DNA of 64,000 nucleotides. Source: Nostoc sp. UHCC 0870 (GTDB lineage Bacteria; Cyanobacteriota; Cyanobacteriia; Cyanobacteriales; Nostocaceae). The stretch lies in assembly GCF_022063185.1 (NCBI RefSeq), contig NZ_CP091913.1, forward strand, positions 3,039,501-3,103,500, given 5' to 3'. Shown piece by piece: positions 50,401 through 57,298 of the stretch. The stretch's first letter is position 1, and every line of letters starts with the position of its first letter. The position numbers and the translations under genes are program-made. The notes beneath the pieces were generated by a model. The model searched no databases, had not been told where the DNA came from, and was given only the letters and a program-made list of their open reading frames with translations.

Positions 50401-52255
50401 TATAAATCACATAAGCCAAACTTTCTGCTGTAATATCACTGATAGGATTCTCAATAGATTGTAGAGCGATCGCTTGCCCATCTCCCTCCCAACAAACAAC
50501 CCTCTCAAACTCCTCTCTGCGTCTCTGCGTCTCTGCGTGAACTAAAAGAACCCTCACCTGAGCATCCCCCAAAATCCACCTCACCCGCTCATCAGGGTAA
50601 GCTGGATCTAAAGGTAAATAAACCCCACCCGCCTTGAGAACTCCCAAAATCCCAATTAACATTTCCGGGGAACGTTCCAAACAAATTCCCACAGTAGTTT
50701 CCGATTTTACCCCCAACTGCTGCAAATAATGAGCCAGTTGATTAGCCTTACTATTCAGTTCTCTATAAGTCAAACATTCCTCACCAAAAACCAACGCAAC
50801 TGCATCTGGTGTTCTTTCCACCTGCGCCTCAAATAGCTGATGAATGCACTGATTTGGATATGCTTGTGTAGTTTGATTCCAATCTTTTAATATTAATTGC
50901 CGTTCCTGGGGTGTTAAAATTGATATTTGTGAAAGCCTTTGCTCAGGCTCATTCACCATTGACATCAGCAAAGTTCCCAAATGTCCTAAAAGACGCGAAA
51001 TCGTTGCTGCATCAAAATAAGAGACATCATAACTAACTTTAAATAATAACTCCTGCCCAGGAATTACTGTTAATGTCAGAGGATAATTTGTTTTTTCAAA
51101 TCCTTGGGTATCCTCAATTTGTAGAGTTTGATCAAAACTTTTGATAACTGATTCTATCGACACTGGATAATTTTCAAATACCAGCAAACTTTCAAATAAA
51201 GGTGTACCACGGGGTACTGAACTCCAGCCTTGAATATCTACTAAGGAACTATAACTATATTGTTCTCTTTCTACCTGTTGTGCTTGCAATTGTTGCAGCC
51301 AAGGTATTATTTGCATCGCTCCATCTACATCGACGCGCACAGGTAAAGTATTGATAAATAGCCCAACTATCCTTTCTACCTGTGGTAATTCTGGAGGACG
51401 ACCGGAAACAGTAGTACCAAACAATACATCATTCTCACCACTATAGTGGCTTAATAATAACGCCCAAGCTCCTTGTACTAAAGTGTTAAGGGTGAGACGA
51501 TGCTGACGGACGAAGTTTTGTACTGTTTCAGTTTTTGGAGTGCTGAGTGCTGAGTGCTGAGTAAGTAATTCTTGAATTTTGAATTTTGAATTTTGAATTG
51601 ATTTGTCCCCAATATCCAAAACTGTTGGTGCTGTAAAATCTTGCAGTTGCTTACGCCAAAAACTTTCTGCTTGCTCTAAGTTTTGTTGCTGTAACCACAG
51701 AATATAATTACCGTAAGGTGTAGGTGGTGGTAATGTTACATCTTGCCCTTGACAAAATGCTTTATATAGTGTAAAGACTTCTGTTAATAAAATCCCATTA
51801 CACCAACCATCCATGAGTAAATGATGATGACTCCAGATAAACTGGTGTTTATTAGATTCTAAGCGAATTACAGCACAACGCATGAGGGGAGGTTGCTGTA
51901 TATTGAAACCAGAATTACAGTCGCTCTCTAAAAACTCAGTTAATTTAGCTTTTTGTGCAGCAGCTTCTACACCACACCAATCTAATTCTTGCCAAGGTAA
52001 TTCTACATAGTCATACACCACTTGAAGCGGTTTTTCTAACTCTGAATAGTGAAAAGCAGTCCGCAGCACTGAATGACGTTCAACTACACGCAGCCAAGCT
52101 TGACGAAAAGCTGCTTTATTCAAATTACCGCGAATTAGACAACTACGCTGTTCAAAATATACCCCCGAATTGGGAGCATATAAGGTATGAAATAACATTC
52201 CCGCTTGCATGGGAGAAAGTTCGTAGATGTCAATAATACTGCTTTCCACTCTCAC
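44453..52255 (-). CDS. NRPS C-A-PCP-C-A-PCP-E (gene B), predicted Gly then D-Val
   Basis: A 2600-residue bimodular protein. C1 (about 8-445; HHHLLMDGW at 143-151) is of the type that follows an E domain. A1 (about 480-970) has pocket D-I-L-Q-L-G-L-I-W (Gly), followed by PCP1. C2 (about 1075-1510) has HHIITDGW. A2 (about 1540-2030) has pocket D-A-F-W-I-G-G-T-F, a classical Val code. PCP2 carries GGDSI. The E domain (about 2125-2585) has HHLVVDG, so the Val is probably D. It follows gene A, whose own E domain matches the DCL-like C1. The start MRVESSIIDIYELSP is 103 bases from the gene A stop. Five repeat arrays are in frame, including an AATTTTG plus heptamer array that replaces the A2 loop before YKTGD. 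Confidence 0.95.
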   Translation of the reverse strand: MRVESSIIDIYELSPMQAGMLFHTLYAPNSGVYFEQRSCLIRGNLNKAAFRQAWLRVVERHSVLRTAFHYSELEKPLQVVYDYVELPWQELDWCGVEAAAQKAKLTEFLESDCNSGFNIQQPPLMRCAVIRLESNKHQFIWSHHHLLMDGWCNGILLTEVFTLYKAFCQGQDVTLPPPTPYGNYILWLQQQNLEQAESFWRKQLQDFTAPTVLDIGDKSIQNSKFKIQELLTQHSALSTPKTETVQNFVRQHRLTLNTLVQGAWALLLSHYSGENDVLFGTTVSGRPPELPQVERIVGLFINTLPVRVDVDGAMQIIPWLQQLQAQQVEREQYSYSSLVDIQGWSSVPRGTPLFESLLVFENYPVSIESVIKSFDQTLQIEDTQGFEKTNYPLTLTVIPGQELLFKVSYDVSYFDAATISRLLGHLGTLLMSMVNEPEQRLSQISILTPQERQLILKDWNQTTQAYPNQCIHQLFEAQVERTPDAVALVFGEECLTYRELNSKANQLAHYLQQLGVKSETTVGICLERSPEMLIGILGVLKAGGVYLPLDPAYPDERVRWILGDAQVRVLLVHAETQRRREEFERVVCWEGDGQAIALQSIENPISDITAESLAYVIYTSGSTGKPKGVMIEQRSLTNLITALQQQLRICSTDSWLAITTIAFDIAALELFLPLIVGARVILTPQTALVDPSQIAAIIEQQQITVMQATPATWRLLIAHGWTGKADLKILCGGEALDKSLAQQLLSSGQEVWNLYGPTETTIWSAAQKLSHDQPVSIGHPIANTQFYILDQHLQPVPIGVPGELYIGGAGVARGYLNRPELTAEKFLLKTPLCASAPLRENTLYKTGDRARYLPDGTIQYLGRLDNQVKIRGFRIELGEIEAILSQHPEVQASIVVVTEDTTGDKRLVAYIVSENPEITDLRQFLARNLPDYMIPSQFIILDALPLTPNGKVDRRGLPKPQFQTSSQTIAPRTPTEELLLNIWQNILNLTSVGITDNFFTLGGHSLLVIRLVSQIQQVFGVDISLRQIFEKPTIAELANLIDSSRLNTSLSNSIPVRESTDKILLSFAQQRLWMLAQIEPENPSYNVAAALQLTGDVNVDVLTQSLQEIIHRHEVLRTSFVNVDGQGIAVIATEINFHIPVVDLSFLPPSQQQKLVKQLAKEESQQPFDLEISPLLRAKLLYLNTHEYILLLTMHHIITDGWSINVFAQEMATIYQAFSQGQPSPLTPLKIQYADFAAWQRSQNDKFNYQLEYWRQQLESAPELLELPTDYPRPAIQTFRGQRYSFTISGELAEKIKQLGQETQTTLFMVMFSAFSILLHRYSQQEKIVIGSPVANRHYPGTEGLIGFFVNTFALLISLADNPTVAELLPRVREMVLSAYSHQDVPFEQVVEELNVVRSLSHSPLFQVMLVVENAPTQPIEIPGLRWSPLEIDGGTAKFDITLMIAETDAGLQGKWEYNCDLFTETTIHRFTEHLQNILLGMTSEPSQNISDLPLMSEGELQQIINFSTSPTNPITHCIQELFEQQVAKFGDEIAVIYQHQTITYSELNTKANQLAYHLKSLGVQPEIAVGIFSHRSLDFIIGILAILKAGGFYVPLDPTYPQERLEFLIEDAQIQVILTQQQHIPQLPDLPIFCFDTDTANLAEYPTNNPVNHTTPENLAYVMYTSGSTGVPKGVCIPHRGVVRLVKDCNYVNLSADESILQAAPIAFDASTFEIWGALLNGSRLVILSSQQPTLAEIGQAITDYQITTLWLTAGLFHLMVDEHLESLKPVKQLIAGGDVLSTVHINKLLQTHPECRVINGYGPTENTTFTCCHSVTDICEGNTVPIGRPINNTQVYILDKYLNPLPVGVPGELYITGDGLARGYLNQPINSKFKIQNSKLKSCLLSTQNSARAKRPASANSTIYKTGDRARYLPDGTIEYLGRLDNQVKIRGFRIELCEIEAVLNQHPAIKECIVIARQQQLIAYFIPSDSTPDNLREFLQQRLPDYLIPHFFVALETLPLTVNGKVDKQKLPAPEITSFPDETVPRTDIEAKLVEVWSSVLSLSQVGIYDNFFALGGDSIQAIQLISKANQVGLQLTPKQLFQYQTIAELAAVVTVDKSTLPPQVMVTGAVRLTPIQYWFFEQDLVNQNHFNQVVFLESGEKLQQEVLVTVINKLLLHHDMLRCQFGFKNCFAHSPLAFPQGRRKDAKEEIGGEVVEVSGDVPLFFCDLSGLSGSEQEIKIKEFAGELQAGLNIGDAPLLRVVHFDLGEVSRLLILIHHLVVDGVSWRILLADFQTAYQQALGKQTINLPAKTTSFLSWAEKLYDYARSEGLKQELIYWLSSKYAEIKLLPIDYPDGGNQVADVETVTIKLSVEDTQALLTEVPMVYNTQINDVLLTALTATISNWIDNPLVLLDLEGYGRNFPGEDIDISRTVGWFTAIYPCFLSKDSDDWGEMLKGIKEQLRAVPNQGFGYGILRYLYDSEASQSLRDLPQAEISFNYLGQLDLGLDNGKLKWLPLAGITTQDKQQTRRYAIEIIGVVREGKLQFDWIYSQQQYQQKTISQLANNFQQGLQAIINHCHLPDVGGYTPSDFDLANLNQETLDLVMGMISFAPEGLQ
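45682..45735. repeat. Composite STRR in the gene B E domain
   Basis: TTTGCGTCTTTGCGCC, ACCCTGCGGGAACGCCAAGG and GCGAATGCGCGAAAC encode CFAHSPLAFPQGRRKDAKEE, a basic loop in the N-terminal half of the E domain. Gene F has a different repeat in the same region (22381-22412). Confidence 0.85.
46546..46642. repeat. Composite repeat replacing the gene B A2 loop
   Basis: An AATTTTG array (46611-46641), GAGTTCTGAGTGCTGAG heptamers and a CGGGGCGTTTAGCCCG palindrome encode about 35 residues between YLNQPI and IYKTGD. The usual LTAERF motif has been lost from this loop. Confidence 0.85.
49738..49765. repeat. CAGAGGCG repeat in the gene B A1 loop
   Basis: Encodes LCASAPLRE between AEKF and LYKTGD, as in the Gly domains of genes C and F. 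Confidence 0.85.
50514..50540. repeat. CTCTGCGT repeat in gene B A1
   Basis: Encodes VHAETQRRREEF after VRVLL, matching the position and phase of the copy in gene E (34771-34797). Confidence 0.85.
51538..51600. repeat. GAGTGCT plus AATTTTG repeats in the gene B C1 domain
   Basis: Two heptamer families lie side by side and encode IQNSKFKIQELL and HSALSTPK in the C-domain linker where gene G has a GC palindrome (20442-20495). Confidence 0.85.
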
Positions 52256-52340
52256 TACCTTTAACGTATAGTCCGCTTTAAAGAAGAAGCCTTTTCAGGT
52301 TTTAATCAACTATTGTGCAAAAATCGAATAAAAGTCTTTA

Positions 52341-52399
52341 CCTGTCACCTGTCACCTATCACCTGTCCCCTGTCCCCTGTCCCCTGTCACCTGTCACCT
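52341..52399. repeat. CCTGTCAC/CCTGTCCC tandem repeat spanning the gene A stop
   Basis: About eight units of a 7-8-bp repeat run through the last codons (VTGDRGQGTGDR) and the stop codon of gene A (52359) and about 18 bases beyond it. The C-terminus of the protein is therefore repeat-defined. Confidence 0.9.
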
Positions 52400-55300
52400 T
52401 CGTCTGTAGCTTGTTTAATAATTTGTCGAGTTGTTGCTGATTTAAACGCGCACCTGCAAAATCTGACGGTGTGTAACCGCCATTCTCTGGTGCTTGGCAA
52501 TGTTGAATTATTTCTTGTAATGTTTTAATAAATTGCTGGGCTAAATTTTCAATGGTGTCTGTGTCATGTAAATTGCGACTGTATCGCCATTGAATTTGTA
52601 ACTGAGATTCGACTATCCAAGCATTGATATTTAATACATACCGACGCTCATTTAGAGGGTGAGATGATAATCCTGTTGATTCTTTTGCTAGTCCCAGAAT
52701 CCATCCTTGGGAGGTAAATAAATCTAGTTGCCCCAAGTAATTAAAACTAATAGCAGATTGTGGTAGTGCTTGTAAAGTTTGAGATATCTGTGGATTGGGA
52801 TTTAAATATCGTAGCAGTCCATAACTAATACCTTTTTGCGGAATTTCTCTAAGTCTTTCTTTTACATATTTTAAGTTTTCTTCCAGGTTATTTATATTTT
52901 TTAATTCTAAAAATACTGGAAAAATGCTAGTAACCCAACCTACTGTGCGAGTGATGTTGATATGAGCAAATAAATCTTCTCGTCCATGTGTTTCTAAGTC
53001 AATCAGTACAGAATTTTGTTGTGTCCATTGACTATAAGTTAGTGCTAAAGCTGTTAATAATATATCATTAATTTGTGTGTGGTAGGCTTTGGGTACTGCT
53101 TCTAGTAAGGCGCGAGTTTGGGTGATGTCTAGATTAACCTGAACTTCAGCCTCAGATGCAATGTTGTTATCACCTTTACCAATCTTATCTAACGGGAATT
53201 GGGGTAATTGTTTGGGGAGAATTTCTAACCAAGTTTTGAATTGTGCAACAACTTGATCGGATTCGGCGTAATTAACCAAATTTTGCGTCCATTCTCGGAA
53301 AGATGTGGTTTTTGGTGGTAGTTTTACAGGTGTTTGCTTGGCTTTTAGCTGTTGATAGGCTGTGACTAAATCTTCTAGCAAAATCCGCCAAGAAACTCCA
53401 TCTACAACTAAATGATGAATGATAAATAGTAGGCGATGATTCTCTCTATCTCCTAGTTTAAATAAGGCTACTTTAAATAATATACCGTTGGCTAAGTTTA
53501 AACTAGCTTGCAGTTGAGATGCGATTGATTCAATTTGCTGGGGTTGCTGATTTAGTGATGATCCATTTAAATCAACAACTGTCAATATATCCCCATTCTC
53601 GAAGGGGGGAATTATATCTTGCTCCCATGCAGCATCTAAGGAAGAATTTGTAAAACAAGATCGCAATACGTCATGATGTACTACTAACTCCTCAATTGCC
53701 TGCCTTAAGTAATCTACCTCTAAATCTGCCGCTACTTCCAAAAGCACAGCTTGGTTAAAGTAATCCCATTTGTGCAAATTTTGCTCAAATAGCCAATGTT
53801 GAATCGGCGTTAGGGGGACTATTCCCGTCGCTATCCCTTGTTCTACTTGAGTCGTCGGCGCGATTTCTATCACAGTTGCGAGTTCAGCAATGGTTTGATG
53901 CTGGAATAATTGCTTGGGGGTTAACTTTATCCCTGCATTATTCGCCTTCGCTACCATCTGAATACTCAGGATGGAATCTCCCCCACGCTCAAAGAAATTA
54001 TCATGAATACCAACACTAGTACCAAGAATTTCTGTCCAGATTTCTACTAGGGTAGCTTCTGTGGCGTTACGTGGCGCGACTTGTTCTGACTGTGGTTTGG
54101 CTGTGGGTGCAGGAAGTTGCTGTTTGTCAACTTTCCCGTTGGTTGTCAATGGTAATTGTTCCAGCCAAACAAAGGCTGAAGGTAGCATATAAGCTGGTAA
54201 TTTTGTAGCTAAATATTGCCGAAAATCTACGGTTTCCTGATTCCCGACAAGATAAGCGACTAATTGAGATGGCTGGGGGTGATCTTTTCGCAAGATGACT
54301 ACTGCTTCTTGTACTGAGGAATGAGCTTTTAAAATTGCCTCAATTTCGCCTAATTCTACCCGAAAACCGCGAATTTTTACTTGAGCATCTAATCTTCCCA
54401 AGTATTCAATTGTACCATTTCTTAGGTAACGAGCGCGATCGCCTGTCTTATATAAAGTGTTGAGTGAGGTAATTCCCAGTCCCCAATTAATAAACCTTTT
54501 TGCTGTTAAATCAGGGCGATTCAAATAACCTCTGGCGACTCCCGCACCACCAATGTAGAGTTCACCGGGAACACCTACAGGTACAGGTTGTAAATAGCGG
54601 TCTAAAATATAAAGTTGCGTATTGGCAATAGGACGACCAATAGGAACATTACTAGAATTTTTCTCAGTCCCCAACGTCGCATCATAAACACAGCAGCCTA
54701 CAACGGTTTCCGTCGGCCCATATTCATTAATTAGCTGTGTCTGGGGAAAATAACTGCGCCAAAATTCTAAATGCTGTTCCGTTAGTGCTTCTCCACCAAT
54801 GATGAATGCTTGGGGTTGTCCTACTTGCACTTTTTGAGGTAGAAGTTGAGACAATATGCTCAAATGGGCGGGGGTAAGTTTAACTAAACTAAAATTGCTT
54901 GGGGAACGGAGGGCGTTTTGAAGTGCTTCAATTTCTTCTGCTTCTGGTAGCAATACTACGGCTTTACCAACGAGCAGAGGAGTATATAAACTGGTAATTG
55001 TGGCATCAAAGCTAATGGCAGATTGTACAGGTACACCCACACCTAAATCTACTGGATAGGTTTGAATTGCCCATTGGAGATAATTGGCTAATCCTCGATG
55101 GGTAAGCATTACGCCTTTTGGTTTACCCGTCGAACCTGAAGTATAAATGATGTAAGCGAGGTTTTCACCTGTAACTATGTTGGCTGGGTTTTCTGCGGGG
55201 TGTTGAGCGATGCTTTGCCAATCTTCATCTAAACAGATTACAGTTCCTTGATAGTCTGGTAATCCTGTCTCCGATGCAGCCATTGTTAATATAATTCCCG

Positions 55301-57131
55301 GTTGAGCATCCCCAAGCATATAGGCTAAACGTTCGGGGGGGAGTTTGCTATCTAGGGGTATGTATACGCCTCCAGCTTTGAGAACTGCTAGTAAAGCAAT
55401 CATTAATTCTAGCGAACGTTCTAGATAAATTCCCACTAAAGACTCACAACCTACGCCTAATGTATGTAAGTGATGGGCGAGTTGATTGACTTTGCTGTTG
55501 AGTTCTTTATAGGTAAGGGTTTGCTGTCGATAACAAACAGCAATACTATCAGGTGTACGCTGAACTTGCTCCTCAAATAGTTGATGTAACCACTTTTGGG
55601 GATATTCTACCTGGGTTTGATTCCATTCCACCAATATTTGATGTTGTTCTTGGGGGGTGAGAATGGGTATTTGGGAAATTTTCAGGCTGGGGTTCTCTAC
55701 AATGGCTGCTAGTAACACCCGCAAGTGCTGAATCATCCGGGTGATAGTCTGCTGGTCAAATAAATCTGTACAATATTCCATCACCACCAGCAACCCTTGG
55801 GAACGTTCCACTATATGACAAGTTAAGTCAAATTTGGTTGCGCCAGTTTCTACCCAAGTTTGCTGAATTTCTAAGTCTGGTATTTTTAAATCTAACTGGG
55901 AATCATTCTGTAACTGATAAGCTTCATTTTGTACCTGAAACATCACTTGCACTAAGGGATTATGGCTCAAATCCCGTTCTATTTGCAGTGCTTCTACAAC
56001 TTTGGCGAAGGGAATTTCTTGATGTTCAAAGGCTTCGACGGCGGTGGTGCGTATGCGTTCTAGGAGGGTTGTAAAGCGAGGATTTCCAGATAAATCTGTG
56101 CGTAATACTAACGTGTTGACGAAAAAACCGATTAAAGTTTGTGTTTGTTGGCTGTTGCGGTTCGCACTGGGTACTCCTAAAACAATCTCATCTTGCTGAC
56201 AATAGCGATGTAACAAGACTTTAAAGGCTGCTAATAGCAACATAAACAGCGTTACACCTTGCTGCTTACTTAATTGTTTCAGGGATTCTGAGAGGGTTTT
56301 TGGCAGTAAAAATGACTCTGTTTTCCCGCTAAACTTTTGTAGTGCGGTGCGTGGGTAATCTGTTGGTAGTTCTAGGGTTGGCAATTTGGCTAATTTTTGC
56401 CGCCAATATGCCAATTGTGTTTTCATTTCTTCCCTTTGCAACCATTCTCTCTGCCAAAGGGCGAAATCTGCATACTGAATCGATAATGCAGGTAAGGATG
56501 GTTGCTCACCGTTGATAAATGCACGATAACAAGCTGCTAACTCCCGCAGCAGGATTCCCCTTGACCATCCATCGGCGATTATATGGTGTAATGTTAGCAG
56601 TAAAGTTGCTTGATGGGGTGCGATACGAATTAATTTGACTCGCATCAGGGGTGCTTGAGTCAAATCAAAAGGTTGACTAGCTTCTAGTTTGGCTAAATCT
56701 TGGGCTGTTTGTGCTTGTTGTTGCGGGGGTAAGTCTTGTAAGTCAATAATTGGTAGTTGTAAGTTAATATTTGCCGCAATTTTTTGATAAGGTTTACCTT
56801 CTTGGGATAAAAAGGCAGTTCTTAAGCTTTCGTGGCGTTGAATAATTGTTTGTAAACTTGCAAATAAAATCGAAATTTGTAATTTTCCTGCTAATTGCCA
56901 AGAAATAGCAATATTATAGGCTGAATCACTGGGGTTAATTTGATGCAGAAACCACAGTCTTTCTTGGGCTAAGGAAAGGGGTAATTCGGTGTGATTGTTG
57001 CGGGGTGAAATAGTTTGGCTGGAATTGGCTTGTTGGCGGAGTAGTTTTTCTAGTAAAGCTCGTTTTTCAGGCGTTAGTGAGGCTAAACGGCTTTGTAACT
57101 GCTGGGGGATGTTGGGCTGGGAGGATGTCAT
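52359..57131 (-). CDS. NRPS C-A-PCP-E (gene A), predicted D-Asn
   Basis: A 1590-residue module, first NRPS gene in transcription order. Domains: N-terminal helix (LTPEKRALLEKLL, about 19-31), C (48-490) with HHIIADGW at 172-179, A (515-1000), PCP with Ser1043 (GGDSI) and epimerisation E (about 1092-1570) with HHLVVDG at 1229-1235. The pocket D-A-T-K-I-G-E-V-G is close to the known Asn codes (D-L-T-K-L/I-G-E-V-G), so D-Asn is predicted. The presence of a C domain implies an acyl donor upstream. The N-terminal helix resembles that of gene E, which follows PKS2, so the donor is probably PKS1. This A domain and the Ala domain of gene F are the only two without a repeat before YKTGD. The C-terminus lies in a tandem repeat. 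Confidence 0.95.
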   Translation of the reverse strand: MTSSQPNIPQQLQSRLASLTPEKRALLEKLLRQQANSSQTISPRNNHTELPLSLAQERLWFLHQINPSDSAYNIAISWQLAGKLQISILFASLQTIIQRHESLRTAFLSQEGKPYQKIAANINLQLPIIDLQDLPPQQQAQTAQDLAKLEASQPFDLTQAPLMRVKLIRIAPHQATLLLTLHHIIADGWSRGILLRELAACYRAFINGEQPSLPALSIQYADFALWQREWLQREEMKTQLAYWRQKLAKLPTLELPTDYPRTALQKFSGKTESFLLPKTLSESLKQLSKQQGVTLFMLLLAAFKVLLHRYCQQDEIVLGVPSANRNSQQTQTLIGFFVNTLVLRTDLSGNPRFTTLLERIRTTAVEAFEHQEIPFAKVVEALQIERDLSHNPLVQVMFQVQNEAYQLQNDSQLDLKIPDLEIQQTWVETGATKFDLTCHIVERSQGLLVVMEYCTDLFDQQTITRMIQHLRVLLAAIVENPSLKISQIPILTPQEQHQILVEWNQTQVEYPQKWLHQLFEEQVQRTPDSIAVCYRQQTLTYKELNSKVNQLAHHLHTLGVGCESLVGIYLERSLELMIALLAVLKAGGVYIPLDSKLPPERLAYMLGDAQPGIILTMAASETGLPDYQGTVICLDEDWQSIAQHPAENPANIVTGENLAYIIYTSGSTGKPKGVMLTHRGLANYLQWAIQTYPVDLGVGVPVQSAISFDATITSLYTPLLVGKAVVLLPEAEEIEALQNALRSPSNFSLVKLTPAHLSILSQLLPQKVQVGQPQAFIIGGEALTEQHLEFWRSYFPQTQLINEYGPTETVVGCCVYDATLGTEKNSSNVPIGRPIANTQLYILDRYLQPVPVGVPGELYIGGAGVARGYLNRPDLTAKRFINWGLGITSLNTLYKTGDRARYLRNGTIEYLGRLDAQVKIRGFRVELGEIEAILKAHSSVQEAVVILRKDHPQPSQLVAYLVGNQETVDFRQYLATKLPAYMLPSAFVWLEQLPLTTNGKVDKQQLPAPTAKPQSEQVAPRNATEATLVEIWTEILGTSVGIHDNFFERGGDSILSIQMVAKANNAGIKLTPKQLFQHQTIAELATVIEIAPTTQVEQGIATGIVPLTPIQHWLFEQNLHKWDYFNQAVLLEVAADLEVDYLRQAIEELVVHHDVLRSCFTNSSLDAAWEQDIIPPFENGDILTVVDLNGSSLNQQPQQIESIASQLQASLNLANGILFKVALFKLGDRENHRLLFIIHHLVVDGVSWRILLEDLVTAYQQLKAKQTPVKLPPKTTSFREWTQNLVNYAESDQVVAQFKTWLEILPKQLPQFPLDKIGKGDNNIASEAEVQVNLDITQTRALLEAVPKAYHTQINDILLTALALTYSQWTQQNSVLIDLETHGREDLFAHINITRTVGWVTSIFPVFLELKNINNLEENLKYVKERLREIPQKGISYGLLRYLNPNPQISQTLQALPQSAISFNYLGQLDLFTSQGWILGLAKESTGLSSHPLNERRYVLNINAWIVESQLQIQWRYSRNLHDTDTIENLAQQFIKTLQEIIQHCQAPENGGYTPSDFAGARLNQQQLDKLLNKLQTKVTGDRGQGTGDR

Positions 57132-57278
57132 ATAAATATTTACTTACTCTTGGGGATTGCTGAGTAAGGTAGAAAGTAATGATTAGTTAGAAGCTTAAAG
57201 GTTAGTTATGTAGTTTTATTATTGCAAGTTTCTACTAATAAGTCTAGTGGGTGATTAAACGCAGAGGGGCGAGGAGGT
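57132..57278 (-). promoter_or_regulatory. Leader of the NRPS train, possible promoter
   Basis: A 147-bp gap upstream of gene A. Reading on the minus strand it holds an STRR (57258-57298), then an AT-rich part including TTGCAATAATAAAACTAC. The TGCAATAAT could serve as an extended -10 box, but no good -35 is visible. There is no clear terminator after the ABC transporter gene, so read-through from the exporter genes is also possible. Confidence 0.3.
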
Positions 57279-57298
57279 TTACGCGGAGGGGTGCGGAG
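57258..57298. repeat. STRR between the ABC transporter gene and gene A
   Basis: AACGCAGAGGGGCGAGGAGG followed by a second diverged copy. It runs up to the end of the ABC transporter gene and covers its last codons. Confidence 0.85.
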
